64,000 bases of DNA from CAYUAI01 sp964442745 (GTDB lineage Bacteria; Pseudomonadota; Gammaproteobacteria; S012-40). Position 1 is the stretch's first letter. Every line of letters starts with the position of its first letter. The notes under the pieces are model-generated. The model had not been told where the DNA came from. It searched no databases and was given only the letters and a program-made list of their open reading frames with translations. The stretch is from contig CAYUAI010000005.1 in NCBI GenBank assembly GCA_964442745.1, positions 1-64,000 of the forward strand, in the 5' to 3' direction. Below are positions 18,279 through 27,193 of the stretch, piece after piece. A program made the translations under genes and the position numbers.

Positions 18279-18851
18279 ATGGCAACGTATAGTACAAGTG
18301 AATTTAAGAGCGGGTTAAAAATCATGCTGGATGGTGATCCATGCGCCATTATCGATAATGAATTTGTCAAGCCTGGCAAAGGTCAAGCGTTCAGCCGAGT
18401 GAAAATTAGAAACCTGAAAACCGGACGAGTCGTTGACCGTACATTTAAAAGTGGTGAGAGCGTCGAGGCGGCGGATGTGGTCGATACGGATATGCAGTAT
18501 TTGTATAATGATGGCGAATTTTGGCACTTTATGGATAGCTCAACATTTGAACAAGTTGGCGCGGATAAAAAAGCCGTTGGTGATGCTTCGCTGTGGCTAA
18601 AGGAGCAGGATATGGCGACCATTACCCTGTGGGATGGGGTGCCTCTAACCGTAGCACCTGCCAATTTTGTGGTGTTGCAAATTACCGAAACAGACCCAGG
18701 TGTTCGGGGAGACACAGCAAGTGGAGGTGGTAAACCTGCCACACTGGAAACTGGGGCGGTGGTGCGGGTGCCTTTGTTTATCGAAACCGGTGAAATTATC
18801 AAGGTAGATACTCGCATTGGACAATATGTCGCTAGAGCAAAAGATGAATAA
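18279..18851 (+). CDS. efp: Elongation factor P
   Basis: EF-P rescues ribosomes stalled at polyproline stretches. The 190-residue, three-beta-barrel protein has the modified lysine at Lys34 in the loop PGKGQA (32-37), consistent with beta-lysylation by the neighbouring EpmA/EpmB. The C-terminal signature region GEIIKVDTRIGQYVARA is intact. Start ATG at 18279. epmA follows after 58 bases on the same strand, so they probably share a transcript. Targets with proline runs exist nearby, such as the PPLPPGF end of the small peptide at 34.8 kb. Confidence 0.97.
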   Translation: MATYSTSEFKSGLKIMLDGDPCAIIDNEFVKPGKGQAFSRVKIRNLKTGRVVDRTFKSGESVEAADVVDTDMQYLYNDGEFWHFMDSSTFEQVGADKKAVGDASLWLKEQDMATITLWDGVPLTVAPANFVVLQITETDPGVRGDTASGGGKPATLETGAVVRVPLFIETGEIIKVDTRIGQYVARAKDE

Positions 18852-18909
18852 TTCTTTTTGTTTATGGCTAATTTTAAATTTGCTATGGTATAAGCTCAAT
18901 TAATGTCAC

Positions 18910-19857
18910 ATGGTAAATGTAGCAAGTTTAGCGATTCGGGCCAAAGCGTTGGCTGATATACGGTCTTTTTTTGCCGAGCGGCAGGTGTTGGAAGTGGAGA
19001 CGCCTGTCTTGGGGCGGGGGGGGAACACCGATCCTCATATTGATAGCTTCTTGACGGCATTAGAGCATTCGCATGGGCAAAGTGGGTGGCTTTATTTGCA
19101 AACTTCGCCGGAATTTGCCATGAAAAGATTGGTGGCGGCGGGGTCAGGTTCGATCTATCAAATATGTAAAGCTTTCAGGAATGGTGATGTTGGCAGCTAC
19201 CATCATCCTGAGTTTACTATGTTGGAATGGTATCGGGTCGGGTATAGCTATCATGAATTAATGATCGAAGTGGATGCGTTAGTCATGATGTTATTAAATA
19301 CTCGGCCTGCTCAAAAAATCACTTATGCGGAAGCCTTTGAGCGTTATCTGTCGCTTGCTGTTTTCGAGGCTGATGTGTCCACCTTAAAAGCCAAAGCTGA
19401 GCAACAAGGAATTCGTGAGATTGTTGGGATGGATAGTGCACCTCTTGATGCTTGGCGTGATTTGTTGTTGACTCATGCGGTTGTCCCGCACTTGGGCGTA
19501 ACTCGGCCGACTTTTGTGTATGACTATCCGGCATCGCAAGCGGCGTTAGCCTGTATTCGTGATGATAATATTGCGATTGCTGAGCGTTTTGAGCTGTATA
19601 TCAATGGCGTCGAGATTGCTAATGGGTATCAGGAGCTTAGTGGCCGAGAGGCACATTTGACGCGGTTTCTCGCAGAAAGCCACATCAGGAAAAAAAATAG
19701 CCAGAATGCTATTGTTTTTGATGAAGAATTTTTGCAGGCGATTGAGGGACTGCCTTTCTGTGCCGGAGTGGCGCTTGGGTTAGATCGTTTGTTGATGGTG
19801 ATGGGGGGGGGGAATCGGCTGGCTGATGTCTTAGGGGTACCGCTGGAGTATTTATAG
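18910..19857 (+). CDS. epmA: EF-P--(R)-beta-lysine ligase EpmA
   Basis: EpmA is a truncated class II lysyl-tRNA synthetase-like enzyme that joins beta-lysine to Lys34 of EF-P. The 315-residue protein has class II motifs: motif 1 around VETPVL (28-33), motif 2 around FRNGD with HHPEFTMLEW (98-112), and motif 3 GVALGLDRLLM near 285-296. It has no anticodon-binding domain, as expected. Two long guanine runs lie in the gene: eight G at 19016-19023 and ten G at 19803-19812, the second directly after motif 3. Runs this long are prone to slippage and a single-base change in the second would alter the C-terminus. Confidence 0.95.
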   Translation: MVNVASLAIRAKALADIRSFFAERQVLEVETPVLGRGGNTDPHIDSFLTALEHSHGQSGWLYLQTSPEFAMKRLVAAGSGSIYQICKAFRNGDVGSYHHPEFTMLEWYRVGYSYHELMIEVDALVMMLLNTRPAQKITYAEAFERYLSLAVFEADVSTLKAKAEQQGIREIVGMDSAPLDAWRDLLLTHAVVPHLGVTRPTFVYDYPASQAALACIRDDNIAIAERFELYINGVEIANGYQELSGREAHLTRFLAESHIRKKNSQNAIVFDEEFLQAIEGLPFCAGVALGLDRLLMVMGGGNRLADVLGVPLEYL

Positions 19858-20445
19858 TGTTATTTGCAAGCAAAACATGTGGTATTCAGATTTTTCAGTG
19901 ATTTGGATTTTAATATTGTTGGTGGACGACAGGTTATTGTAGAATGGCCAATTAGCTACGTAGTGTAGGCATTGCAAACTTTAAAGGTATATATTTTGGA
20001 ATTGCCTTCATTTTGTTAGGAAATAGCGGGCTTCTGGAACATGACTCGAATACATGCTACATTGTTGCCCATTATTAGCTTAGGCGGAAATATAGGTCGT
20101 AATTTGCACACCATTTGTTAGTGGTGTCGGTGATTTTTACAATTTTCAAAAAGCTGTGGCGGGTGTGTGTACATTGCTTGACTTAATTGTAATTTAAGTT
20201 ATTGTTTTAGTTTGCACTATGATTGATTGGTCTAATTGTTGCTTTCTTCAATATTTAAGGTGATGAATTGGGTCCGAAGCGCTTTTTGTAAGCATAAGTG
20301 GTTTTTACATCACAGAATCAAGGAGTTTTATGAGTGACCACGCAGCAGGGAATAATGGTTAATTCGGAACGATTTGCGAGCGTACCTTCTCTGGCAGTTA
20401 TTACGGGAGTTATGGTCTTGCTAAACTTAAATGAAGGGGGAGGAT
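19858..20445. other. Leader and intergenic region of the small PilZ gene
   Basis: No full-sized gene. Two very short overlapping frames lie near the end: a ten-codon peptide at 20330-20362 with an excellent AAGGAG site, and a 35-codon frame at 20355-20462 that overlaps the PilZ start. They could form a coupled leader, but neither is recognisable. Confidence 0.35.
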
Positions 20446-20820
20446 ATGGGAGCGGCAAATAACAGCATTGAGCATCGTTGGAGCCAACGGCATAAAGTGG
20501 AGTTGCATGTCGATGTTTTTTCTTCCGGTATCAAATTAGCATCCTGTATGACCCGTGATGTAGGATTGGGTGGGGTGTTTCTCGAAGTTTTTAATGAGCA
20601 GCCTGATCGAGAAGAAGAGGTGGATTTGATTTTTAGTTTAGGTAAGGGGCGTCAGGTATCGAAATATAAATTATGCGCAAAAGTTGTGAGAATTTCCAAC
20701 GACGGCGTTGGTTTAATGTTTAAAGATTTTGATACTGGTGCGTTTCGATCTTTGCAGGAAATCATTCGTCATACGCCTGGCTCTTCTATGGATCTATACG
20801 TGCGCGAGCCATCGCTATAG
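20446..20820 (+). CDS. PilZ-domain c-di-GMP-binding protein (stand-alone)
   Basis: A 124-residue protein consisting of one PilZ domain. The RxxxR switch is RWSQR (11-15) and the second motif reads DVGLGG at 38-43, in which Ser of the D/N-x-S-x-x-G motif is Gly. Binding of c-di-GMP is therefore likely but may be weaker. I chose the ATG at 20446, which follows AAGGGGGAGG closely; an ATG five codons upstream overlaps this site. Together with the FimX-like and PilZ-type proteins at 12.5-16.5 kb, it is the third c-di-GMP-related gene in the window. Confidence 0.85.
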   Translation: MGAANNSIEHRWSQRHKVELHVDVFSSGIKLASCMTRDVGLGGVFLEVFNEQPDREEEVDLIFSLGKGRQVSKYKLCAKVVRISNDGVGLMFKDFDTGAFRSLQEIIRHTPGSSMDLYVREPSL

Positions 20821-21278
20821 AGGCTGGAAGAAAAGCAATTTTGATGATTTTATCGGGCTGTAATATGTGGAATTAGCTTGGTTTTAGCGTTTTTGTTTGA
20901 CGACTAATTTAAGTGCTATCCGCATTAGCCAGATTGCTTGTCGGGTCATTACCGTCGAGTCAAAATAGTGTAAAATTTTACGACATACTGTGTCGTGAAT
21001 GGCGAGTTATGCAGGAAGATATTGGCAGCGTGGCTTGTCAATGGATTTTAGGATATATCAGGTTTTTTAGATTGTGTTAATCAATGAATGTTGGGCGGCT
21101 ATGTTATTATAGTCTGTCTCCATTATATGGTTTTCCAGTCGGGAGATCTGTATGCGTACTTAGCTTGGAAGACCAAGGAGAAGCCCATACTCGTCGCAAT
21201 TTTCAAGCGCGAGGTTGTATACTGTAGCGAGTTACTTGCGCGATATAAAAACAATTAGCCATTTTCGGAAAGTTTGAG
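20821..21278. other. Convergent intergenic region, no gene seen
   Basis: About 460 bases between the PilZ gene and the 3' end of psd. Frames are broken and I see no tRNA fold or T-tailed hairpin. Confidence 0.4.
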
Positions 21279-22148
21279 TCAAGGGTGTGTTATTGATGCA
21301 ACCGGCTCTCCCATCTTCAGACCTAGTCCTGGCTTCATGATTGAATTCCAGGCGATTTTATTTGCTTCGAAAAGTAATATAACGGTTGATCCCATATTAA
21401 ACCGCCCAATTTCTCCTCCGCGATTCACTTGATATTCTTTATCCGATTCCGTGCCGTAAAACCATGTACGAATTTGTTGTTTCCGAGGGGTGTTAATAAC
21501 ACCAGCCCATGTGGTTTCAATACTGGAAACAAAAATTGCACCAACCATGATGATGGCCATTTTTCCGATTTCTGTTTGGAATATGGTCGCCAAGCGTTCA
21601 TTTCGGGCAAATAATTTAGGAATGACATGTGTTGTTGCAGGATTAACGCTAAATAGTTGGCCCGGGATGTGGGTTGCCTCAATCAGTTCTGCGTTGAGTG
21701 GGCAATGAATGCGATGGTAGTCTTTTGGAGATAAATAAATCGTGCTAAATTGGCCTCTGTGAAAAGGGGCGGCGCGCTCTGGTGAGCCGCCGAGTAATTC
21801 TTCAACGGAAAATAATCGGTTTTTTGCTTGAAAAATACGCCCCTCAACGATATCGCCGGATTGGCTAACGGTGCCATCCACCGGGGAAATGACCGTATTT
21901 TTTTTCATCGATATGGGTCGGGCATTTGCGCTTAAGGCACGGGTGAAGAATTGGTTAAAGTTAGTATAAGCCGTGGGTTCAGAGACTAAGGCAGTCCCCA
22001 TGTCCACTTTATATTTGCGGATAATGGCTTTGATTAGCGCGTTCTTAAATGCGGTGTTCTCAATGCGCGTGATGTAATGCATACCTCTGGATAATAAATG
22101 CTGTGGTAAAAGGTATTGGGGGAGCGCTTTAAAATAGTTAAATATCAT
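21279..22148 (-). CDS. psd: Phosphatidylserine decarboxylase proenzyme
   Basis: Psd converts phosphatidylserine to phosphatidylethanolamine at the inner membrane. The 289-residue proenzyme self-cleaves to form a pyruvoyl cofactor. The cleavage motif here is MGST near residue 253 (LGST in most family members), within FNMGSTVILLFE. Other conserved parts are SPVDGTVSQ (87-95) and the PKDYHRIHCP segment near 142 with the catalytic His. Length fits type I bacterial enzymes. It is monocistronic in this window and diverges from pncC. Confidence 0.95.
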   Translation of the reverse strand: MIFNYFKALPQYLLPQHLLSRGMHYITRIENTAFKNALIKAIIRKYKVDMGTALVSEPTAYTNFNQFFTRALSANARPISMKKNTVISPVDGTVSQSGDIVEGRIFQAKNRLFSVEELLGGSPERAAPFHRGQFSTIYLSPKDYHRIHCPLNAELIEATHIPGQLFSVNPATTHVIPKLFARNERLATIFQTEIGKMAIIMVGAIFVSSIETTWAGVINTPRKQQIRTWFYGTESDKEYQVNRGGEIGRFNMGSTVILLFEANKIAWNSIMKPGLGLKMGEPVASITHP

Positions 22149-22264
22149 CTTGGTAATGGTTCTCTTTCTAATGGTAGTTTGCCATGTTATAGGGTATTGT
22201 TTCAGAGTTGTTTATCAGACGGCAAGGTTCTGTTTTTATGTTTTAAAATTTTATACTAAGAGGC

Positions 22265-22795
22265 ATGAGTGAGATAGCGGTTGATTATATGGATAAACAG
22301 AGCGTAGAGATAGAAAAACTTGCTATCGCGCTGGGTGAAAAATTGTCGGCGTGTCATCGAACGCTGGCTGTTGCTGAGTCTTGTACCGGAGGTTGGTTAG
22401 CAAAATCCATCACAGACATCGCGGGTAGCTCGCATTGGTTTGATCGAGGCGTTGTCACCTATAGTAATCAATCCAAAATGGATTTAGTTGGCGTGAAGCC
22501 TGAGACATTAGTTCGATTTGGTGCGGTAAGTGAGTCGGTGGTTAAAGAAATGGCGCTGGGTTTGTTGGCACTGACCACTGTGGATTATACCATGGCTATT
22601 ACCGGTATCGCTGGACCGGAGGGCGGATCTTTGGAAAAACCGGTGGGCACGGTATATTTTGCATGGGCAGGGCGAGCTGGTGAGATATTAGTCAATAGAA
22701 AATTATTGCAGGGCAATCGGATGGCCGTCCGCTGTCAATCTATTATCACCGCATTATCCCAAATGCTTTTGATGATTGAGGTTAATGATGGATAA
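22265..22795 (+). CDS. pncC: Nicotinamide-nucleotide amidohydrolase PncC (CinA C-terminal domain)
   Basis: This enzyme hydrolyses NMN to nicotinate mononucleotide in NAD recycling. The 176-residue protein is the stand-alone CinA C-terminal domain: AESCTGG (about 36-42) holds the catalytic serine, followed by GVVTYSNQ and the TGIAGPEGG segment near 118, then GTVYFAW. It is immediately upstream of recA on the same strand (about 140 bases), an arrangement common in Proteobacteria. The first of two in-frame ATGs (22265) is used; the second, ten codons later, is possible. Confidence 0.93.
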   Translation: MSEIAVDYMDKQSVEIEKLAIALGEKLSACHRTLAVAESCTGGWLAKSITDIAGSSHWFDRGVVTYSNQSKMDLVGVKPETLVRFGAVSESVVKEMALGLLALTTVDYTMAITGIAGPEGGSLEKPVGTVYFAWAGRAGEILVNRKLLQGNRMAVRCQSIITALSQMLLMIEVNDG

Positions 22796-22933
22796 TGCGC
22801 TGGTTATATGGTTTTGTTGGGTAGTTATGGTGGCAAATTGTATAGTATCTAGACTGAGTGGTGGCGTTTGGGTGAGCTGCTTTTCTACTCTAATTTTACA
22901 AAACGTATTGAAAATATTAATGGTGTGAATGAG

Positions 22934-23983
22934 ATGGATGCAAAGAAAAAGCAGGCGCTAAATGCGGCTTTAGGGCAAATTGAAAAACAATTTGGTAAAG
23001 GTTCTGTCATGCGTATGGGTGACCAAAATGCGATTCGTGATATCGAAGCGATTTCAACGGGTTCGTTGGGATTGGATATTGCGCTTGGCATTGGTGGATT
23101 ACCGAAAGGGCGAGTGGTCGAGATTTATGGGCCGGAGTCTTCAGGGAAAACGACATTGACTCTATCGACGATTGCCCAATGCCAAAAAACGGGTGGCACG
23201 GCGGCATTCATTGATGCAGAGCATGCCTTAGACCCTATTTATGCAGGAAAACTGGGAGTGGATATTGACAATTTGTTAGTATCGCAACCGGATACGGGCG
23301 AGCAAGCCTTGGAAATTGCCGATATGCTACTGCGCTCAGGTGCCGTGGATATCGTGGTGATTGATTCCGTTGCTGCATTGACACCGAAAGCAGAAATAGA
23401 AGGTGACATGGGGGATGTCCATGTTGGTTTACAAGCGCGATTGATGTCTCAAGCCTTGCGAAAACTTACCGCGAATATTAAGCGATCCAATACGCTAGTT
23501 GTTTTTATCAATCAAATTCGTATGAAAATTGGGGTGATGTTTGGTAGTCCAGAAACGACCACAGGAGGCAATGCGCTAAAGTTTTATTCATCCGTTCGTT
23601 TAGATATACGCCGAATTGGTGCCATTAAAAAAGGTGAGGAAGTCACCGGTAGCGAAACACGGGTTAAAGTCGTAAAAAACAAAGTGGCGCCACCTTTTAA
23701 GCAAGCTGAATTTGGCATATTGTATGGGGAAGGGATATCTTTGCATGGCGAACTTATTGATATTGGTGTAAAAGAGGGGCTAATCGATAAAGCAGGTGCC
23801 TGGTATAGTTATAATAAAGATCGCATTGGTCAGGGTAAAGAAAATGTACGCGTTTTTCTTCATGAGCACCCCGAAATTTCGGAAGAAATAGAAACAAAGT
23901 TGAGGAGTATGTTATTGCCTCAAGCGAAAGAAGAAAAAGCGGCTGAAGAGGTCGATGCGCAGACGGTCGAGGCAAAAACATAA
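22934..23983 (+). CDS. recA: Recombinase RecA
   Basis: RecA forms filaments on single-stranded DNA, carries out strand exchange and triggers the SOS response. The 349-residue protein has Walker A GPESSGKT (66-73), the VVIDSVAALTPKAEIEGD region with Walker B and loop L1, and the L2 region near FINQIRMKIGVMFG. The start is the ATG at 22934 (MDAKKKQ...), matching the usual N-terminus; upstream extension starts at TTG and is not supported. I looked for a CTG-N10-CAG LexA operator in the 140 bases upstream and found none. recX, normally intact downstream, is broken here. Confidence 0.98.
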   Translation: MDAKKKQALNAALGQIEKQFGKGSVMRMGDQNAIRDIEAISTGSLGLDIALGIGGLPKGRVVEIYGPESSGKTTLTLSTIAQCQKTGGTAAFIDAEHALDPIYAGKLGVDIDNLLVSQPDTGEQALEIADMLLRSGAVDIVVIDSVAALTPKAEIEGDMGDVHVGLQARLMSQALRKLTANIKRSNTLVVFINQIRMKIGVMFGSPETTTGGNALKFYSSVRLDIRRIGAIKKGEEVTGSETRVKVVKNKVAPPFKQAEFGILYGEGISLHGELIDIGVKEGLIDKAGAWYSYNKDRIGQGKENVRVFLHEHPEISEEIETKLRSMLLPQAKEEKAAEEVDAQTVEAKT

Positions 23984-23985
23984 AA

Positions 23986-24436
23986 CAACAAGGTCATTGC
24001 CAAAACGAAGTTATTCAAATTGCGCTGCGGTATTTGTCTCACAGGGATTATGGGGTTCAAGAGTTATTCGGTCGATTGCAGGCCAAGGGTTTTTCGCCAA
24101 GTGCAATCAATGCCGTCTTGATTTCATTGCAATCTGAAGGGTAGTTGGATGAGCAGCGCTTTGCTGAGTCGTATATTCGATTTCGAGCTGAAAAAGGCTT
24201 TGGTCCTGAGCGGATTAGATTAGAATTACAACAAAAAGAAGTGCTTGATGAGCGAGTTCAGGCGGCATTTGCGACTTTAGATATTGACTGGATAGCCTGC
24301 GGCTCGTCGTGTAAAAAACAAAAAATATGGCCAAGAGGCGCCTGCGGATCGTCTCGCTTATGCTAAGCAGTGGCGGTTTCTGCAGTATCGCGGATTTAAT
24401 GCAGATGATGTTAAACGTATTTACCGCCAAGCTTAA
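23986..24436 (+). pseudogene. recX: recX remnant: stop codon plus frameshift
   Basis: RecX normally restrains RecA filaments. Directly after recA, a RecX-like frame starts at about 23986 (VIQIALRYLSHRDYG...), but no start codon is visible. It is interrupted by TAG at 24142-24144, at the place where the family reads LLDEQRFAESY. It continues as LDEQRFAESYIRFR...GFGPERI until about 24294-24300, where a +1 (or -2) shift is needed. The other frame then gives ARRVKNKKYGQ, AKQWRFLQYRGF and ends at TAA 24434-24436. Both halves keep clear family signatures, so decay is recent. Two independent lesions plus a missing start argue against a sequencing error. Confidence 0.88.
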
Positions 24437-24520
24437 TGATGCGATAAGTGATATTGCTAGATTTAAGTCAGAGTATTTCATGACGTTGATGATAAATAAC
24501 CAAGTAGAATTGATTTTCCA

Positions 24521-27121
24521 ATGAAAACGATAGACGTTCGAGCACGATTTTTAGAGTTTTTTTGCAATCAAGGTCACGAAATTGTTAACAGTAGTTCATT
24601 AGTCCCGGTCAATGATCCCACGCTGTTATTTACGAATGCCGGCATGGTGCAATTCAAAAATGTGTTTTTGGGGAGGGAAACATCGCCCTATTCACGTGCG
24701 GTGAGTTCACAGCGTTGCGTGCGTGCGGGTGGTAAACATAACGATTTAGAAAATGTAGGTTATACGGCGCGGCACCATACTTTTTTTGAAATGCTTGGTA
24801 ATTTTAGTTTTGGAGATTATTTCAAGCAAGAGGCCATTCAATACGCTTGGTCTTTTTTAACTGAGGCATTATCAATACCGCCTGAAAAATTATGGATTAC
24901 TGTTTTTGATGAGGATGAGGAGGCGGCGGATATCTGGTTAAAGGACGTGGGCGTTGATGTTGCCCGATTTTCCCGTATTGGTGCGAAAGACAATTTTTGG
25001 TCAATGGGAGATACTGGGCCATGTGGTCCGTGCACGGAAATATTTTACGATCATGGGCCAGATGTAGAAGGCGGGCCTCCGGGGACACCTGATGAAAATG
25101 GTGATCGGTATGTGGAAATTTGGAACTTGGTTTTTATGCAGTATAACCGAGCCAAGGATGGTTCTTTAACGGCGCTGCCTAAACCTTCAGTGGATACGGG
25201 CATGGGTTTAGAGCGTATTGCGGCGGTAATGCAAGGGGTGCATAGTAATTATGACATTGATCTGTTTAAATATTTAATTGCTGCGACGGCCCAAGCCGTT
25301 GATGTATCAGATCGTCAGCACGCCTCTTTGAAGGTGATCGCTGACCATATTCGTTCGTGTGCTTTTTTGATTCTGGACGGGGTGACGCCTTCCAATGAAG
25401 GGCGAGGTTATGTCTTACGGCGTATTATTCGTCGGGCTGTGCGGCATGGTTATGAGCTTGGCCAGAAAGCCCCTTTTTTCTATACCTTGGTTGATGCGTT
25501 GTGCGAGCAAATGGGGGGTGCCTATCCTGATTTGCGGTTTGCACAATCGCAAATTGCCAATGTATTACTCTTGGAAGAGCGGCGTTTTGCTGAAACCTTA
25601 GAAAAAGGTATGAAAATTTTAGACGACACTATCAATGATCTAACAGCGAATATTATTGCAGGAGAAACCGTTTTTAAGCTATATGACACCTATGGTTTTC
25701 CGGTTGACTTAACCGCAGATATTGCTTTGAGCCGGGGTTTACAGTTAGACATGCTAGGTTTTGAGCGGGCGATGGAACAGCAGCGACAAAGGGCACAAGC
25801 CGCGAGTCATTTTGATTTGGACTCTTACGCCGATGTTCGCGTCGACGAGCCGAGCGTATTTACCGGCTATGAGCAACTAGAAGATTCAGGAAAAGTGAGT
25901 GCTGTGTTCCAAGAGGGGAAACAAGTTGAGCAATTGCAGGCAGGGCAAACGGGTTTTGTGGTATTGACTCGTACTTCATTTTATGCAGAAAGTGGTGGTC
26001 AGGTGGGTGATATTGGGTTGCTCGTTGGCGATGCTTGTCGTTTCCTGGTACAGGATACCCAAAAGCAAGGGAACAATGTGTATGGGCATATCGGCGTATT
26101 GGAGTCCGGTGAACTGAAACCCGGAATGACCTTGTTGGCACAAGTGAAGGTGGATCGCCGTCAAAGTACCGCAAGAAATCATTCGGCGACCCATCTATTA
26201 CATGCCGCTTTGCGTGGTATCCTGGGGGATCATGTGGCGCAAAAAGGTTCTCTCGTTGGGCCGGAGCGATTACGTTTTGACTTTTCGCATCCTGAGCCGG
26301 TTTTGCCGTCGCAGCTACATGCTATCGAGCAATTGGTGAATGAGCAAATATTGGAGAACTACTCGGTTGAAACGGCAGTCATGTCGATGGATGATGCGAT
26401 GAAAGCCGGTGCCATCGCATTGTTTGGAGAAAAATATGGTAACGAAGTGCGTGTACTACGTATGGGGGCGTTTTCTCAAGAGCTTTGCGGTGGCACGCAT
26501 GTTGACCGTACTGGCGATATTGGTTTGTTTAAAGTGATTGCTGAAGGTGGTGTCGCCGCCGGCGTGCGCCGGATTGAGGCCGTATCAGGAAAAGTGGCTT
26601 TGCAATGGATCGGGGATAATGAAGCCCGCTTGAATCGAGTGGCTCATCTGCTGAAAACGTCTCGTGATCAAGTGGAAGACAAGTTGACGCAATGGATTCA
26701 AAAAACCAAGACCTTGGAAAAGGATTTAGATAAGCTGAAAAGCCGGTTAGCCGGTGCGACTCGTGATGATTTAACATCTCATGCGATAACGATTAAAGGC
26801 ATTCAGGTGCTTGCGGCCAAAGTCGAGGGGGCTGATGCTAAGTTGTTGCGGGAAATGGTGGACCGATTAAAAAATACATTAGGAACCGCCGTTGTGTTGT
26901 TGGCATCAGTAGAAGATGAAAAAGTGCGGTTGGCGGCGGGTGTGACGAAGGATACGATGGCAAAAGTAAAAGCCGGCGAATTAGTTAATATGGTTGCGCA
27001 ACAAGTGGGTGGGCGAGGGGGAGGTCGTTCGGATATGGCGCAAGCTGGAGGTACTCAGCCGGAAAATTTAGATAATGCACTTAATTCGGTTGCTGTTTGG
27101 CTTGGTGATAAATTAAATTAA
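24521..27121 (+). CDS. alaS: Alanyl-tRNA synthetase
   Basis: AlaS charges tRNA-Ala and clears misacylated Ser/Gly-tRNA-Ala. The 866-residue protein has the class II core at the N-terminus (motif FTNAGMVQFKNVF near 42, RAGGKHNDLENVG near 71, and GMGLERIA near 228), then the editing domain with the zinc motif HSATHLLH near 561 and CGGTHV near 660, then the C-terminal oligomerisation region with a GGRGGG stretch. The TAA stop at 27119-27121 lies inside the left arm of a long hairpin. The alaS-lysC-csrA order is typical of gammaproteobacteria. Confidence 0.98.
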   Translation: MKTIDVRARFLEFFCNQGHEIVNSSSLVPVNDPTLLFTNAGMVQFKNVFLGRETSPYSRAVSSQRCVRAGGKHNDLENVGYTARHHTFFEMLGNFSFGDYFKQEAIQYAWSFLTEALSIPPEKLWITVFDEDEEAADIWLKDVGVDVARFSRIGAKDNFWSMGDTGPCGPCTEIFYDHGPDVEGGPPGTPDENGDRYVEIWNLVFMQYNRAKDGSLTALPKPSVDTGMGLERIAAVMQGVHSNYDIDLFKYLIAATAQAVDVSDRQHASLKVIADHIRSCAFLILDGVTPSNEGRGYVLRRIIRRAVRHGYELGQKAPFFYTLVDALCEQMGGAYPDLRFAQSQIANVLLLEERRFAETLEKGMKILDDTINDLTANIIAGETVFKLYDTYGFPVDLTADIALSRGLQLDMLGFERAMEQQRQRAQAASHFDLDSYADVRVDEPSVFTGYEQLEDSGKVSAVFQEGKQVEQLQAGQTGFVVLTRTSFYAESGGQVGDIGLLVGDACRFLVQDTQKQGNNVYGHIGVLESGELKPGMTLLAQVKVDRRQSTARNHSATHLLHAALRGILGDHVAQKGSLVGPERLRFDFSHPEPVLPSQLHAIEQLVNEQILENYSVETAVMSMDDAMKAGAIALFGEKYGNEVRVLRMGAFSQELCGGTHVDRTGDIGLFKVIAEGGVAAGVRRIEAVSGKVALQWIGDNEARLNRVAHLLKTSRDQVEDKLTQWIQKTKTLEKDLDKLKSRLAGATRDDLTSHAITIKGIQVLAAKVEGADAKLLREMVDRLKNTLGTAVVLLASVEDEKVRLAAGVTKDTMAKVKAGELVNMVAQQVGGRGGGRSDMAQAGGTQPENLDNALNSVAVWLGDKLN

Positions 27122-27173
27122 ATATCAAACATGAAAGAATTTTATTTCATGTTTGATATTTAATTTCCGCTTT
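27115..27173 (+). terminator. Long perfect hairpin after alaS
   Basis: Arms at 27115-27136 and 27145-27166 pair perfectly over 22 bp with an eight-base loop, then CCGC and a T-rich tract (27171-27177). The stop codon of alaS is within the left arm. The AT-rich stem is self-complementary, so it could stop transcription in both directions, but no minus-strand gene needs it. It isolates lysC, whose ATG is 21 bases after the tract. Confidence 0.75.
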
Positions 27174-27193
27174 TTTATTTTTCAAACAAAATT

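Noticed and set aside
22796..22933. LexA (SOS) operator upstream of recA
   Set aside because: I looked for CTG-N10-CAG and close variants and found none; absence is noted in the recA entry.
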